Below, in pieces: positions 17,335 through 26,222 of a stretch of DNA of 64,000 nt (the stretch's first letter is position 1; every line of letters starts with the position of its first letter). Location of the stretch: contig CALJUX010000034.1 of the NCBI GenBank assembly GCA_937978655.1, forward strand, positions 111,440-175,439, read 5' to 3'. A program made the position numbers and the translations under genes. Source of the DNA: an uncultured Chromatiaceae bacterium (GTDB taxonomy: Bacteria > Pseudomonadota > Gammaproteobacteria > Enterobacterales > Alteromonadaceae). Under the pieces are notes generated by a model, which was not told the origin of the DNA, searched no databases, and worked only from the letters and a program-made list of their open reading frames with translations.

Positions 17335-18546
17335 TCAGTGACCTGTGCGCTGACTGACCGCTGCGGTAAAGACGACGTCGGTCGAACTGTTCAACGCGGT
17401 CTCGCAGGAATCTTGCACCACGCCGATGATAAAACCAACCGCGACTACCTGCATCGCCACTTCCGCCGGAATGCCAAACAGACCACAAGCGAGCGGGATC
17501 AGCAATAAAGAACCGCCGGCCACACCAGAAGCGCCACAGGCACAAACCGCCGCAACCACGCTTAACAGCATGGCGGTGGCGAAATCGACTTCGATGCCGA
17601 GCGTATGCACGGCCGCCAGCGTCAGCACTGTAATAGTGATGGCCGCACCGGCCATGTTGATGGTGGCCCCCAGCGGAATCGACACAGAATAGGTGTCCTC
17701 ATCCAGCTTCAGCTTTTCACACAGCAGCATATTCACCGGAATATTGGCGGCAGAACTGCGGGTAAAAAACGCCGGAATACCACTTTCGCGCAGGCAGGTC
17801 AGCACCAGCGGATAAGGATTGCGTTTGGTGGTGATAAATACCAGCAGTGGGTTCACCACAAAGGCAATCATCGCCATAGACCCAACCAGCACCGCCAGTA
17901 AATGGCCGTAACTGGCGAGGCCAGCAAAGCCGGTGGTGGCGACAGTTTCGGCCACCAGACCAAAGATACCGACAGGCGCTAAACGAATGATGAGGGTCAC
18001 TAAATGCGACACACCGTGCGAGATATCACTGAAGACTTTTTTCGTCGTGCTGTTGGCATGATGCAGGCCCAGACCAAAACCGACAGCCCAGGTTAAAACG
18101 CCAATAAAGTTGCCGGTAAGCAAAGCATTGACCGGATTGTCGACCGCCTGAAACAGAATGCCTTTGAGCACCTGGCCAATACCTTCCGGCGCAGTGACGG
18201 CCTGCTGAGCCTCGCTTAACACTAAACTGCTGGGGAACAGAAAACTGGCCACCACGGCAGTTAATGCCGCCAAAAAGGTACCGAGTAAATACAGCACCAA
18301 CACCGGTTTCATCTTGGCCTGGCCACCGATTTTACGGTTGGCGATGGCCGAAGCCACCAATACAAACACCAGGATCGGCGCAACCGCTTTTAACGCTTTA
18401 ACAAACAAAGCGCCCAGCATCGCCACCGATTGACCAGCCTCGGTCGACCAGCTGGCCAGCGCCACACCTAAAATCATCCCCAATAAAATTTGCGGTACCA
18501 GACCAAAGTTGGCGAAAAAGCCGGATTTTGTTGTATTTGTTGTCAT
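17335..18546 (-). CDS. sstT: Serine/threonine:sodium symporter SstT
   Basis: 403 residues, matching SstT of E. coli. The dicarboxylate/amino acid:cation symporter fold is clear, with about eight hydrophobic segments, the Ser-rich hairpin FTRSSAANIPVNMLLCEKL, and the substrate/sodium-binding motif GATINMAGAAITITVLTLAA. GVVQDSCETALNSSTDVVFTA near the end is typical of SstT. It imports serine and threonine with sodium. The ATG at 18546 was chosen because MTTNTTKSGFFANFGLVPQI aligns with the usual N-terminus; the longer open frame upstream reads as non-coding. It is a single gene, divergent from the outer-membrane barrel gene. Confidence 0.93.
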   Translation of the reverse strand: MTTNTTKSGFFANFGLVPQILLGMILGVALASWSTEAGQSVAMLGALFVKALKAVAPILVFVLVASAIANRKIGGQAKMKPVLVLYLLGTFLAALTAVVASFLFPSSLVLSEAQQAVTAPEGIGQVLKGILFQAVDNPVNALLTGNFIGVLTWAVGFGLGLHHANSTTKKVFSDISHGVSHLVTLIIRLAPVGIFGLVAETVATTGFAGLASYGHLLAVLVGSMAMIAFVVNPLLVFITTKRNPYPLVLTCLRESGIPAFFTRSSAANIPVNMLLCEKLKLDEDTYSVSIPLGATINMAGAAITITVLTLAAVHTLGIEVDFATAMLLSVVAAVCACGASGVAGGSLLLIPLACGLFGIPAEVAMQVVAVGFIIGVVQDSCETALNSSTDVVFTAAVSQRTGH

Positions 18547-18856
18547 TATCGGTATACCCAGTTGCAAAGCTGCCTGATTCTGCCGTGTCCGGGCGGATGG
18601 AGCAAGGCTGACCAGCATAGTTGTGGCGAAAGGCGGGGCCGAATGCGCCGAATACCGGCGATTTTCCGCTGAGATTAGCGGCGACACTGCGCTGACCGGC
18701 CACTGCGGCGCAGCTGACCCGCTATAACCGCCGGATCCGACCGCTGGTCGGCGTTTTTGACCTTTGGTCAGCTGTGACAGCAAGCGCTCCCCCCTCCTTT
18801 TATGCTCTCTCACACCACTTTTATCGTGGCGGCGCTGAACAGGAAGGAGTGAGTGG
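18547..18856. other. Divergent intergenic region, sstT / outer-membrane barrel gene
   Basis: 310 bases. A small rightward hairpin with a T-run (CCGACC, loop GCT, GGTCGG at 18737-18751, then C, G and five T residues) could be a leader terminator for the barrel gene. AGGAAGGAG just before 18857 is the ribosome binding site. I saw no operator I can name. Confidence 0.45.
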
Positions 18857-20071
18857 ATGCATTTGTGGCTTCGTTTGATGGCGGTGATGTTGAGCAGCGG
18901 TCTGAGCGTGCAGGCGGCAGCGCCGGATCTGCAATACCGCATGCTGGCCAGTCAGGCGCAAGGCGACAGTCTGCTGCGCGGGCAGCAGCGTCAGCAGTTG
19001 CTGCTCCAGACCCTGGATTTACAATGGCAACACCAGCCTGGCGCGAACCAGCAAATTCAGCTCGCCAGCACCTTGTGGCGCACCGATCCGCAGCAACCAG
19101 CCCGCGCAACGTCCGACCAACAGCTGGAATTTTCTGAGGCTTATTGGAGCATCGACGCCGGCAACTGGAGTTTTAGCGCCGGCAAACGCAAACGCGATTT
19201 TGACGTCAATTATGGCCTGCGCCCCTTGGATTTATTTTCGCCAACCGACACTTTGGCCCTTTACACCGTCGTTGCGCCCGGCGTCTGGCAAGCCGCTGCC
19301 GACTGGTTTGGCGCCGACAATGCCTGGACCTTGTTGTGCAATCAGACCGAATCTGGATTTCGCCGTTATGGTCAGTTATTGCCGGCCAGCACCGGCTGTG
19401 GTGCGCGCTATTACCAGCAGGCCGGCGATCTGGAATGGCAGGCACTGGCGCATTATGACGCAGACATCGGCTGGCGCTTTGGCGCCAGTCAGGTCTGGGT
19501 GCTAAATGATGGCCTCGCGCTGCAGGGCAGCCTGCTGTGGCAACAGCATTATTGGACCAATCAGTGGATCCACTGGCCCACATCACAATGGCCTGCAGGT
19601 AGCAGTCTCGATCGCCCGCTGGCCGATGCTGTGCAGCAACAAGGCGCCTGGCAGCTCAGTACCGGCCTCAATTACACCCATGCGGCTGGCTGGAATCTGC
19701 TGCTGGAATACAGCTACGACGGTCAGGCCAGCGCCGACAACGACTGGCAGCTTCTGCAACAGCGGCTGCAAGGCCCGGCACTGCAAGCGCGCGAACAACA
19801 AAGCAGCCTGCAGTTATTCAGCGGCCGCCAGCTGACACGCCAGCAATGGTTGCTGCATCTGCGTGCCGACGGCGACTGGCAGCCAGCACTGACGCTGCTA
19901 TATCAACCGGCGGTAACTGGATTGTTAATTTCTGGGGCTGTCAGTTATAGTGTCAGCGACAAGTTCGAAATTAACTTAGGGATCAAGCACTTCGCTGGTC
20001 CCGCTGACAGCAGTTTCCGTCTGCTTGGCAAAAAACACGAAATCGTGGCCGGAGCCCAATATGCCTTCTGA
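18857..20071 (+). CDS. Outer-membrane beta-barrel protein of unknown function
   Basis: 404 residues with a signal peptide (MHLWLRLMAVMLSSGLSVQA). The mature part consists of alternating polar/hydrophobic segments rich in Gln, Trp and Tyr (such as LQWQHQPGANQQIQLASTLW and AYWSIDAGNWSFSAGKRKRD), typical of amphipathic strands, and the last residue is Phe (AGAQYAF), the outer-membrane insertion signal. Two Cys (LLCNQTES, STGCGARY) could form a disulfide. I do not recognise a specific porin family. AAGGAG lies 7 bases before the ATG. Its stop overlaps the histidine-kinase start by 11 bases, so barrel, sensor and regulator form one operon; the barrel may provide the signal or be the regulated product. 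Confidence 0.7.
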   Translation: MHLWLRLMAVMLSSGLSVQAAAPDLQYRMLASQAQGDSLLRGQQRQQLLLQTLDLQWQHQPGANQQIQLASTLWRTDPQQPARATSDQQLEFSEAYWSIDAGNWSFSAGKRKRDFDVNYGLRPLDLFSPTDTLALYTVVAPGVWQAAADWFGADNAWTLLCNQTESGFRRYGQLLPASTGCGARYYQQAGDLEWQALAHYDADIGWRFGASQVWVLNDGLALQGSLLWQQHYWTNQWIHWPTSQWPAGSSLDRPLADAVQQQGAWQLSTGLNYTHAAGWNLLLEYSYDGQASADNDWQLLQQRLQGPALQAREQQSSLQLFSGRQLTRQQWLLHLRADGDWQPALTLLYQPAVTGLLISGAVSYSVSDKFEINLGIKHFAGPADSSFRLLGKKHEIVAGAQYAF

Positions 20072-21119
20072 CAGCGCAAAAAGCAGCGACTGTGTTCAGC
20101 TGCCGTTCTGGCGCGATCAACTCAACCTGATTGTGCCGTGCTCGCTGCTGGCGCTGCTGTTCACTTTGTTTGGCATGGGGCCCTGGTGGCTGCAATTGCT
20201 GTACTCAAATGGCATCGGTTTGACCATGCGCAGCACCATTCGCTGGTTGCAACGGCATAAACCCCACCTGTCGATCACCGTCGCGACCCTGTTGGCTTTG
20301 GCGCTGGCCGGCCTGCTCTGGTTTGGCTTACCGCTAGGCTGGACCTGGTGGCAGTTCAGCACAGCCGGCAAAGAATTTAGCCCCGGTTTTGACTTGTCGT
20401 TGCTTGGTATCGTGTTGGTTGTCAGTGTCGCGATGACGGCATTTTATTATCTGCTCGACCAAAAACACCAACTAAAACAACAGTTAATGCAAACTGCGCT
20501 GAAACAATCAGAACAGGAAAAACAGTTGCTGGAACAACAGTTAAAGCTGCTGCAGTCACAAATCGAACCACATTTTTTGTTTAATACGCTGGCCAATGTG
20601 CAGGCGCTGATCCGGATTGAACCGCAACAGGCCAGCCAGATGTTGGCCGCCTTAACCACCTTATTACGCCAAAGCCTGGACCAGACCCGCGCCCAGCTGG
20701 TGCCGCTGGCCGATGAACTCAGCTTCAGCCGCGCTTATCTGCAAATTCAGCAAATTCGCCTTGGCGAGCGTTTGCAACTGGACTGGCAACAAAACGACGA
20801 CTTGCCGCTACAGCTACCGGTGCCGCCGGTGTTGTTGCAACCCTTGTTAGAAAACGCCTTGCAACACGGCATTGAACCACTGCGCAGCGGTGGCCAGCTG
20901 CAGGTGCGGCTGTTTGTCGAGCAGCAGAAACTGTGTTGTGTACTGATAAATTCCATGCCGCCAGTGGCCGCAGCGAAAACGCCGGACGGCCGGCAGGACC
21001 ACGGCATCGGCCTCAGCAACACGCGGGCGCGGCTGGTGCAGCGCTATGGCGATTTGGCCTGCTTATCTTTATCACTGGCCGAACAGCAGGCCACGGTCCG
21101 TCTGGAGATCCCGCTTTGA
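20061..21119 (+). CDS. LytS/AlgZ-type sensor histidine kinase
   Basis: 352 residues. The first 130 residues hold about four hydrophobic helices (such as LIVPCSLLALLFTLFGMGPW and ISITVATLLALALAGLLW), without a large periplasmic loop. A coiled-coil linker (LKQQLMQTALKQSEQEKQLL) leads to the His_kinase motif QIEPHFLFNTLANVQAL with phospho-acceptor His171, and then an HATPase region with LLQPLLENALQHGIEPL and a glycine loop HGIGLSNTRARL. Kinases of this type pair with LytTR response regulators, and one follows 8 bases downstream. The ATG at 20061 has GGAG six bases upstream, inside the end of the barrel gene. The signal sensed is unknown. Confidence 0.88.
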   Translation: MPSDSAKSSDCVQLPFWRDQLNLIVPCSLLALLFTLFGMGPWWLQLLYSNGIGLTMRSTIRWLQRHKPHLSITVATLLALALAGLLWFGLPLGWTWWQFSTAGKEFSPGFDLSLLGIVLVVSVAMTAFYYLLDQKHQLKQQLMQTALKQSEQEKQLLEQQLKLLQSQIEPHFLFNTLANVQALIRIEPQQASQMLAALTTLLRQSLDQTRAQLVPLADELSFSRAYLQIQQIRLGERLQLDWQQNDDLPLQLPVPPVLLQPLLENALQHGIEPLRSGGQLQVRLFVEQQKLCCVLINSMPPVAAAKTPDGRQDHGIGLSNTRARLVQRYGDLACLSLSLAEQQATVRLEIPL

Positions 21120-21127
21120 ATACTGTT

Positions 21128-21943
21128 ATGAATACTGCAACCCCGCGTCTGTTAATTGCCGATGACGAGCCGTTGTTACGCCGCCATTTGCAGGCGCTGC
21201 TCACCGAATTCTGGCCAGAGGCCCACACCACGCTGGCGGAAGACGGCGCAGTGGCTTTAGCTTTATGCCAACAGCAGCGCTTTGACATCGCCTTTCTGGA
21301 TATTCAGATGCCAGGCCTGGATGGCCTGCAATTACTCCGTGAATTACGCCGGTTGCCCACACCGCCTTTAGTGGTGTTCAGCACGGCTTATAACCAGCAT
21401 GCGGTCAGCGCTTTTGAACTGGAAGCGGTGGATTATCTGCTCAAACCCTTAGAAGAAACGCGGCTGCAGCAGTGCATCACACGCTTAAAACAACGCCTCA
21501 GCCTGCAGCAAAAACCGCAGGCTGATTTACTGCACTTACAACAGCTGCTGAGTCAGTTGTTGCCGCCAGCTACAGCAACGGAGCCACTCAGCGAAGCGCC
21601 GCCGGCCCCAACAGCAGAACCACTGCGCTGGATTAAAGCCAGTCAGCGCGACACCATTCATTTGCTGGATATCGCCGATATCGACTTTTTCCTCGCTGAA
21701 GACAAATACACCACAGTCGACAGCGCCGGCCAGCAATACCTGATCCGCACCTCCATCGCCACGCTGGAACAACAGCTCGACCCACAGTTGTACTGGCGCA
21801 TCCACCGCGGCTGCATAGTTCAGGTGAAAAGCATCCTGAAAGTAGAACGCGACGAATTTGGCCATATGACGCTGGTACTGAAACACAATCCGACTGAACT
21901 TGCCGTCAGCAGGGCTTATCAGCATTTGTTCCGCCAGCACTAG
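21128..21943 (+). CDS. LytTR-family response regulator
   Basis: About 271 residues. The N-terminal receiver domain begins RLLIADDEPLLRRHL, with Asp58 in AFLDIQMPGLDG as phospho-acceptor and the conserved Lys in YLLKPLEE. A Gln/Pro/Ala-rich linker follows (about residues 135-165), and then the LytTR DNA-binding domain: RWIKASQRDTIHLLDIADID, EDKYTTVD, IRTSIATLEQQL and FWRIHRGCIVQVK-like YWRIHRGCIVQV. It belongs with the kinase just upstream. An in-frame TTG at 21116 with GGAG 8 bases before it is an alternative start; the ATG at 21128 is 20 bases from that site, so the TTG may be the true start. Candidate targets are discussed under the 26086-26125 repeats. Confidence 0.9.
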   Translation: MNTATPRLLIADDEPLLRRHLQALLTEFWPEAHTTLAEDGAVALALCQQQRFDIAFLDIQMPGLDGLQLLRELRRLPTPPLVVFSTAYNQHAVSAFELEAVDYLLKPLEETRLQQCITRLKQRLSLQQKPQADLLHLQQLLSQLLPPATATEPLSEAPPAPTAEPLRWIKASQRDTIHLLDIADIDFFLAEDKYTTVDSAGQQYLIRTSIATLEQQLDPQLYWRIHRGCIVQVKSILKVERDEFGHMTLVLKHNPTELAVSRAYQHLFRQH

Positions 21944-21962
21944 TCACCAACAAACGACAGGC

Positions 21963-23441
21963 TTAAAGTTGCTGCAACAGCGACTCTGCTTTGCTAAACA
22001 CCGGATCGCTGGCAAAGCTCTGATTTGCCAGCACAATCAGGACAATGCCTTTGTCACGATAGATGCGCAGGCCTGAACTGATACCGAGAAAATCGCCGCC
22101 ATGACCAACCACAACACCATTGCTGCCGCGGCGTACAGAAAAACCATAACCATAGCTTCGGGCATTCAGTGCTGGCTTGGCGCTCAGTGCAGCTTCCGTC
22201 AGTTCCGCAGATAACAACTGATAACCGGTTAAGGCTTTGGCAAATTGGTATAAGTCACCGACAGTGGCGTAACCACCGCCGGCAGCGTTGCCTTTCACTG
22301 CCTGCACCAACCAGTTGCTTTGCATCGATTGCAATTGTGGCGAGTAGGTGTACCCCATCGCCATATTTGGCGCCACACCATCAAGGTCAAAGTTGCCGCT
22401 GGCCACCATGCCAGCTTTGGCATAAATATTCCGCTGCACATAGTCATCATAAGACAGACCGCTGACCTGCTCGATCACCATACCCAGCAACAGCATGCCT
22501 TCATTGCTATAAGCAAACCGACTGCCGGGTTTGGCAATCAGCGACAGATGTTTCAGCAATGGCCGGTATTGCTGTAATTGGCGAAACTGATGGTGTTGCT
22601 GATCAGGATACTCAGGCCAGCCAAGGCCGGCGGTGTGGCTGAGCAATTGTTGCAAGGTGATGTGTTGAAAGTCTGCTGACGCAAAAAGGCTGGGATCTAC
22701 ATAACGAACCAGCTTGTCCTGCAACGACAGCTTGTTGGCTTGGGCGAGCTGCAAAATACTGATGGCAGTAAACATCTTATTCATCGAAGCGAGATTGAAG
22801 CGGGTTTCAACGGTGTTGGGCACCTGAAAACGCAAGTCGGCCATCCCTTTGGCACTCTGATACAGCACGCCTTGCGCATCCGCCAGCAGCACTGCACCGG
22901 AAAAAATGCCACGACTGGCCAGCCTGTCCACGTAAGCGGATAATTGCCGGGTCAGTTGTGGCATGGTCAGCTTGGCCCCAGCCGTGGCTTTGGCCGGGGC
23001 GTCCCGCAGGTCCACCATCGTGACCTGAAAAGGCGGCTGCGGTGATAAATTTAACTGCAGCAGATAATTCAGTTCGGTATTGGCAGAACGCAATTGGGCG
23101 GATATTTGCTGTTGGCCGTTGTGCAACGACAGCTGCGGTGCGGATCCCAGCTGCAATGCGCGGTGAAACCTTTTCAGATCACTCAGGTAGGCGATATAAC
23201 GCTCACGTCCTTCGCCGCCAAAACTCTGTAATGTATCCGGATGCAATTCAGCATCCACATAGTGGGAGACGGCCTGCGGGTCATCACTTTGCAGCATTTG
23301 CAGCGCTGCGGCGGTTTTTTTATCAGCGAGCGTGGTGTCCGCAACGGGGGCCGCGCTGCCGGCGCCGCTCAAAAGCAACAGCAGTGTGGCAAAGCAAAAA
23401 CGGATACACAACGTATGAGGTTTAAAGACGGTGGCTGGCAT
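21963..23441 (-). CDS. Serine hydrolase of the beta-lactamase class C/esterase family, exported
   Basis: About 492 residues. A signal peptide (CIRFCFATLLLLLSGAGSAA) is followed by about 130 residues of poorly conserved sequence and then the class C beta-lactamase/D-Ala carboxypeptidase-like fold. The catalytic SxxK is SMNK (in FNLASMNKMFTAISIL), the YxN motif is YSN in GSRFAYSNEGMLLLG, and the third motif region is VVGHGGDFLG. Such proteins are mostly esterases, amidases or peptidases, not true beta-lactamases, and the long N-terminal part supports that. The start at 23441 gives a clean signal peptide with GGGA upstream; 23456 is possible. It diverges from the propeller regulator gene, with 156 bases between them, a frequent regulator-target arrangement. 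Confidence 0.8.
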   Translation of the reverse strand: MPATVFKPHTLCIRFCFATLLLLLSGAGSAAPVADTTLADKKTAAALQMLQSDDPQAVSHYVDAELHPDTLQSFGGEGRERYIAYLSDLKRFHRALQLGSAPQLSLHNGQQQISAQLRSANTELNYLLQLNLSPQPPFQVTMVDLRDAPAKATAGAKLTMPQLTRQLSAYVDRLASRGIFSGAVLLADAQGVLYQSAKGMADLRFQVPNTVETRFNLASMNKMFTAISILQLAQANKLSLQDKLVRYVDPSLFASADFQHITLQQLLSHTAGLGWPEYPDQQHHQFRQLQQYRPLLKHLSLIAKPGSRFAYSNEGMLLLGMVIEQVSGLSYDDYVQRNIYAKAGMVASGNFDLDGVAPNMAMGYTYSPQLQSMQSNWLVQAVKGNAAGGGYATVGDLYQFAKALTGYQLLSAELTEAALSAKPALNARSYGYGFSVRRGSNGVVVGHGGDFLGISSGLRIYRDKGIVLIVLANQSFASDPVFSKAESLLQQL

Positions 23442-23597
23442 TAATACTGGTCCCATTGTTACTATCAGAGGAATAAGCTGGCGGTCCGCCAACACTTGCC
23501 ACAGAGTGTCGGCAAACTGCAGCGCTGGCGCGATAGCGAAATGCTTCTGTTTTAGTACAGAAAAGATTCGGAACAATAAATTAAGGAAATCAAAGGA

Positions 23598-25874
23598 TTG
23601 AACAATGTAGCCAGCGCCAGCCTAACCAATGCCCAGACACAGGCACCGCTGCAAGGCGGTTTTAGCCTCAATGGCATACGGGTTTTTCCGGCCACCGGTG
23701 AAGCCTTTTTGCCCTCGGGTGTGCAAACACTGGAACCCAAAGTGATGGCGGTGTTACTGGTGCTGGTGCGTGCTATGGGTCAGCTGGTCAGCGCCGAGCA
23801 GATTTTTGCCGAAGTCTGGCCCAGGTCCATTTACAGCCCTATTGCGGTGCGACGTTCAGTGAACCAGTTACGCAATCTGTTTGACGATATGGATAAATCC
23901 TTGATCCGGACTCACCCGAAACGGGGTTATGCTTTGCACGCAAGCATCGAGATCCTCGTGCCAGTAGCATCAACAGCGCCTGAAATTTTGCCATGCCAAA
24001 CCGTTACGGCAGGTAACACGCAAACCAATATCCCGTCTTCTCCAGTGCTGCGCCGCCAGTTGGTGGGCTGGGTGGTGCTTGTTATGACCGCCTGTGCGCT
24101 GGGGTTTTGGTGGCTCAACTCCAGACCTGTTGACCAAAGCCAGCGTTGGCAGCTGACAGACTTGCAACCGCTGACGGCATCGGCCGCAGAGGAAAGTTTC
24201 AGCCTGTTCACACCAGACAGCAGCGCTGTGGTGTATCTGAAACAAAGCAACCAGCCAGGGATCAGCAGCGAGCTGTGGCTGGCAACATTAGACCGGCGCC
24301 AACAGCGGCTGCTGTATCAAAGCAGTCAGCGGATTCATTTTTTTGCTTTTGCGCCGGCATTGCAGACGACTGCAAGCTCCCCCAGCGCACCTGGCCGGAC
24401 AACAGAAAAACACACAGCGCTGATCATCGCCTCAGAACACCACGGCAACCTGCAATTTTCCAGCCTGCCGATCGCCAATAGCGAATTATCAGACCAGGGC
24501 GTCACGGCAGAGGTCAAGCCGCTGCAACCTGACGCACTTTTTGCTTTAGCAAACAGCAGCCTGCACAGCCCTTTTTTTGCCAACAACCACCAGCTGTATT
24601 TTTTGGCCCGGCAACAGGGTGAATCGCGCTTATTCCAGGCAGATATGGCGACCGGCCAACTTAGTTTGTTGTACGCGCCAACGGCGCAATTCAGCCCTTA
24701 TCGTATTGCGCCAGCCCCGGACCCGCAGCAGATTGCGCTGCTGGGCTTTGACCAGCAGCAACGTTCTCAGCTGAAACTGCTTTCGACCGACAGCGCCGAA
24801 CTTACCGATTATCAGACGCTTGATACCAACTGGTACTTTGTCGCCTACCATCAGGCCAACCGGGGTTACCTGCTCAGTGATGGCAAAGCCCTGTTTTATC
24901 TGAACGCTGCAAAGCATCTGAATAAACTGACTTTTGAAAATTATGCTTTTATTCACTTTCCGGCCATAGCGCCGGATGGCAGGCACATCAGCTATACCCA
25001 GGCCAATATCAGCGGAAATCTCTTTGGTCTGCCGCTGGCAGGGGGTGAACCACAACAACTGACCTCTTCGTCCCGCCATGACTGGCAAGGCAGCTATTCG
25101 CCCGATCAGACAAAATTAGCCTATGTGTCTAACAAAAACGGCTATAGCCAGATTTTTGTGCAGGATCTGCAGACCCAGCAAGAACAGCTGGTATATGCCA
25201 ATTCAGACCAACAGCTGGCGCTGTCGCAACCGGTTTGGTCAGCGGATGGCCGGCAGCTGGCATTTGCCCGCAATCAACGATTGGTCATTCTCCAACTGAG
25301 TGCCAGTGGGGCACAGCCACGCCATTTTGATACTGTGACAGGTCAACCCCAGCAATGGTTAACGCAGCCAACGCGGGTATTACTCAAGCAACAGGCGCAA
25401 CCAACGACGCGCTGGTCTTTGTTTGATACCGCAAGCGAGCAACAGCAGCAGCTGATCGCCAGCGATCAACAGCAACTATTCAGTGGCCAACAATGGTATC
25501 AGGCCGACGACCGACAACTCAGCGCCATGCGTCGCGCTGCGGCCGAACCTTCGAGCAGAATGAACACCGCACCACCCCAGCTCGATACCAGTTCAACAGT
25601 GTTATTTCAGGCGGGCACCAACCAGCGGATTCTGCAGCATTTTGCCAAAACCGAAGGCATCTATTTGCTGCTGGCAGAACAGCGCCTGCCTGCACAAACA
25701 GCACCAACACAAGCCAGTGTCTGGTTTGTCGACGCCGCGGGCAAGCAGGCACGTAAATTGGCAGATATCTCCTTATCCGGCCGCGATGTCTCCGACATCA
25801 CACAGCAGCAACTGCTGTACAGCACCTTCAATGCTGAAAAAGATATTCTGACGTTGCGGTTGAGTCAGCATTAA
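23598..25874 (+). CDS. Membrane-bound winged-helix regulator with beta-propeller sensor domain
   Basis: 758 residues. Residues about 22-115 form an OmpR/PhoB-type winged helix (LEPKVMAVLLVLVRAMGQLV, VAVRRSVNQLRNLFDD-like helix, and THPKRGYAL wing), as in CadC and ToxR. A single membrane helix lies at about 155-173 (LVGWVVLVMTACALGFWWLN). The remaining 580 residues are periplasmic and look like a TolB/WD40-type propeller, with repeated motifs such as IAPDGRHISYTQANISG, YSPDQTKLAYVSNKNGYSQI and WSADGRQLAFARN. This makes it a one-component sensor that binds DNA while anchored in the membrane. The start is probably TTG at 23598 with AAGGA nearby; no ATG fits. The divergent serine hydrolase is a likely target (inference). 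Confidence 0.82.
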   Translation: MNNVASASLTNAQTQAPLQGGFSLNGIRVFPATGEAFLPSGVQTLEPKVMAVLLVLVRAMGQLVSAEQIFAEVWPRSIYSPIAVRRSVNQLRNLFDDMDKSLIRTHPKRGYALHASIEILVPVASTAPEILPCQTVTAGNTQTNIPSSPVLRRQLVGWVVLVMTACALGFWWLNSRPVDQSQRWQLTDLQPLTASAAEESFSLFTPDSSAVVYLKQSNQPGISSELWLATLDRRQQRLLYQSSQRIHFFAFAPALQTTASSPSAPGRTTEKHTALIIASEHHGNLQFSSLPIANSELSDQGVTAEVKPLQPDALFALANSSLHSPFFANNHQLYFLARQQGESRLFQADMATGQLSLLYAPTAQFSPYRIAPAPDPQQIALLGFDQQQRSQLKLLSTDSAELTDYQTLDTNWYFVAYHQANRGYLLSDGKALFYLNAAKHLNKLTFENYAFIHFPAIAPDGRHISYTQANISGNLFGLPLAGGEPQQLTSSSRHDWQGSYSPDQTKLAYVSNKNGYSQIFVQDLQTQQEQLVYANSDQQLALSQPVWSADGRQLAFARNQRLVILQLSASGAQPRHFDTVTGQPQQWLTQPTRVLLKQQAQPTTRWSLFDTASEQQQQLIASDQQQLFSGQQWYQADDRQLSAMRRAAAEPSSRMNTAPPQLDTSSTVLFQAGTNQRILQHFAKTEGIYLLLAEQRLPAQTAPTQASVWFVDAAGKQARKLADISLSGRDVSDITQQQLLYSTFNAEKDILTLRLSQH

Positions 25875-25893
25875 AAGCCGGTTCTCGCGGCCA

Positions 25894-26046
25894 TCATACG
25901 CTGTTGTTTCGCCACCACTGCTGCAATTGCACTGGGTCGGCCGAGTGGCGGAGATCCGGATGGGTCGCCGCGATAAATTGCTGCAAACTGGCCACATCGG
26001 CTTTGAGCTGCGCCGGGCTATCGGGAAAAGTTGACTTGCTTTGCAT
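25894..26046 (-). CDS. Small ORF of 50 codons, unknown, possibly a gene remnant
   Basis: The frame reads MQSKSTFPDSPAQLKADVAS and continues to WWRNNSV. Its composition (LQQFIAATHPDLRHSADP) looks protein-like and is reminiscent of the HP-containing N-terminal helix of some S41-type peptidases, but I cannot confirm that. There is no Shine-Dalgarno site before the ATG, only an A-rich stretch, and the frame is closed by TAA two codons upstream. It is convergent with the propeller regulator gene, 20 bases beyond its stop. It may be a true small protein, a decayed remnant or chance. Confidence 0.3.
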   Translation of the reverse strand: MQSKSTFPDSPAQLKADVASLQQFIAATHPDLRHSADPVQLQQWWRNNSV

Positions 26047-26085
26047 TTTTTAGCATTTTTTTCAAATTACCTGCCGGCACATCAC

Positions 26086-26125
26086 GCCATTCAGCGTCAG
26101 TTTTTACCGTTCAGCGCCATTTTTG
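26086..26125. promoter_or_regulatory. 20-base direct repeat pair, LytTR-like operator candidate
   Basis: Two adjacent 20-base copies (26086-26105 and 26106-26125) agree at 15 of 20 positions, with a shared core of TTCAGCG, then CA and a T-run. The second copy contains ACCGTTCAG, which fits the LytTR half-site pattern [TA][AC][CA]GTTN[AG][TG]; the first has GCCATTCAG, a partial fit. The pair lies 98 bases before the start of the export operon. OmpR-type winged helices also use direct repeats, so the upstream propeller regulator is an alternative binder. Confidence 0.4.
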
Positions 26126-26222
26126 CCCGTCTGTCAGCTCGGCCTGCGACGGCTGATTAAAGCCCTTATTGTCTCTCCATCAGGCCGCGACCACCGACTG
26201 GCCTCAACCCAGGAGAGACGAT

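Larger units (their letters stand above)
25875..26222. other. Region between propeller regulator and export operon
   Basis: 348 bases. It contains a 50-codon leftward ORF (25894-26046), a pair of 20-base direct repeats (26086-26125), and the leader of the export operon with its ribosome binding site AGGAGAGA at 26210-26218. No terminator hairpin with a U-tract was found after the regulator gene. Confidence 0.5.

Noticed and set aside
17335..18942. Longer sstT frame starting at 18942
   Set aside because: The added N-terminus is Arg/Ser-rich with no family match, and it crosses the barrel gene start on the other strand.
21963..23441. Antibiotic-resistance beta-lactamase
   Set aside because: SxxK and YxN motifs are shared with many esterases and peptidases; the long N-terminal extension is not that of AmpC enzymes.
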